DNA from: an uncultured Clostridia bacterium | Lineage (GTDB): Bacteria; Bacillota_I; Bacilli_A; RF39; UBA660 | Direction of reading: 5' to 3' | DNA length: 6,584 nt | Assembly (NCBI GenBank): GCA_948433815.1 | Contig: CAOJDZ010000041.1 | Location: forward strand, 1-6,584 | In this document: piece after piece, positions 6,065 to 6,584 of the stretch | Layout: each line of letters opens with the position of its first letter | Position numbering within the stretch: the stretch's first letter is position 1 | The notes under the pieces: model-generated | The model's database searches: none | Seen by the model: only the letters and a program-made list of their open reading frames with translations | Told to the model about the DNA's origin: nothing | Program-made: the position numbers and the translations under genes

Positions 6065-6584
6065 ATGAAAAGTAAAAAGTATATAGTGTATTCAATAGTA
6101 ATGTTAATGATAATGGTAAGTTTAGGAGTAAGTTATTCTTATTTTGTAAGTAGTAGTGAAGGGGACAGTACTAAAGTAAAGGTAAGTTCTAAAGAAATAA
6201 GTATTATTTTTACTGATACCGTTGAATTAAGTGATAGTGATATAAGACCTGGATGGAGTACATCTAAAAGTTTTTCAGTTGAGAATAAAAGTAATGATGT
6301 TTTTAACTATAATATTGTAATAAAGGATTTAATTAATACTTTTGTAACAGAAGGATTTTTACAATATAAGATAACATCTGATTCAGGATATAATATGACA
6401 GAATATGTTGATGCACCAAAAAGTGCTGAAAGAAAAGATGTAACACTTGCATATGACATAGATATAGAAGTAGGAAGTAAGCATGAATATACTATAGAAT
6501 TTATTTACAAGAATAGTGAAGAAGTAGACCAAAGTGTAGACATGGGTAAAGAATTTGGAGGAACACTAGCCATAGTAGAAGGAA
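6065..6584 (+). CDS. membrane-anchored or secreted surface protein, N-terminal part (runs off the window)
   Basis: The 173 visible codons stay open to the window edge, so the gene is partial. The product begins with MKSKK and a hydrophobic segment (about residues 6-27, ending SLGVSYSYF), a signal peptide or N-terminal anchor. A soluble, beta-rich, Ser/Asp/Asn-rich region follows, including an IRPGWSTSKSFSVENKS stretch. The pattern of a short anchor, YSYF, and then a domain with PG and a V-E-N-K strand resembles TasA/camelysin-like extracellular fibre proteins of Bacilli, but similarity is judged by eye only. AGGAG lies 11 nt before the ATG, slightly far. Asn is mostly AAT, as in the housekeeping genes. 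Because the segment at 5425-5559 encodes the end of a surface protein, this gene could be a matching target if its own C-terminus carries a variable copy. That end lies outside the window. Confidence 0.75.
   Translation, partial: MKSKKYIVYSIVMLMIMVSLGVSYSYFVSSSEGDSTKVKVSSKEISIIFTDTVELSDSDIRPGWSTSKSFSVENKSNDVFNYNIVIKDLINTFVTEGFLQYKITSDSGYNMTEYVDAPKSAERKDVTLAYDIDIEVGSKHEYTIEFIYKNSEEVDQSVDMGKEFGGTLAIVEG

Noticed and set aside
1..6584. tRNA, rRNA, CRISPR array, insertion sequence, reverse transcriptase
   Set aside because: No cloverleaf, rRNA-like stretch, regularly spaced repeats, transposase motifs or RT motifs (such as YxDD) were seen on reading the window.

Overview
This is a strongly AT-rich window. 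Its gene order and codon use (AAT, AAA, TTA and AGA preferred) point to a low-GC member of the Bacillota, such as a gut-type Bacilli or Mollicutes relative. TGA is used as a real stop codon at 4745-4747 and tryptophan is TGG, so the standard bacterial code applies rather than the mycoplasma code. The exact lineage cannot be read from the sequence.

Positions 1-67 hold the tail of an upstream transcript and its intrinsic terminator. A promoter with an extended -10 (97-125) then drives a housekeeping block: prpC (PP2C phosphatase, 168-908), prkC (Ser/Thr kinase, 908-1978), its PASTA ectodomain (to 2653) and rsgA (ribosome-assembly GTPase, 2643-3470). The genes overlap or abut, as in the classical Firmicute order prpC-prkC-rsgA-rpe. 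The kinase and the PASTA repeats lie in the same frame but are separated by one TAA just after the membrane segment. The PASTA receptor kinase is therefore interrupted in this sequence, by real decay, by an assembly error or by some recoding.

Between rsgA and its usual neighbour rpe (4760-5392) sits an extra gene, an AAA/DUF4143 ATPase (3554-4747). It has its own near-consensus sigma-A promoter (TTGACG-17-TATAAT). A perfect 10-bp inverted repeat touches the -35 box and may be an operator. The Shine-Dalgarno sequence of rpe overlaps the stop codon of the ATPase gene, so rpe is probably now expressed with it.

To the right of rpe the window becomes accessory in character. Positions 5425-5559 carry an unusually GC-rich, AAC-codon-rich segment without a start codon. 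It reads, in one frame, as the C-terminal end of a surface protein finishing in GVRPVISL and a stop. This resembles the template (or variable) repeat of a diversity-generating retroelement (DGR), and a strong hairpin follows it at 5565-5600. No reverse transcriptase lies in the window. Next comes a small Cro/C1-type regulator on the minus strand (5691-5930). Facing away from it, behind another near-consensus promoter, is the start of a membrane-anchored or secreted surface protein (6065 to the window end). The most notable candidates for something new are the DGR-like cassette and its possible link to the surface protein, followed by the ATPase inserted in the prkC-rsgA-rpe block.
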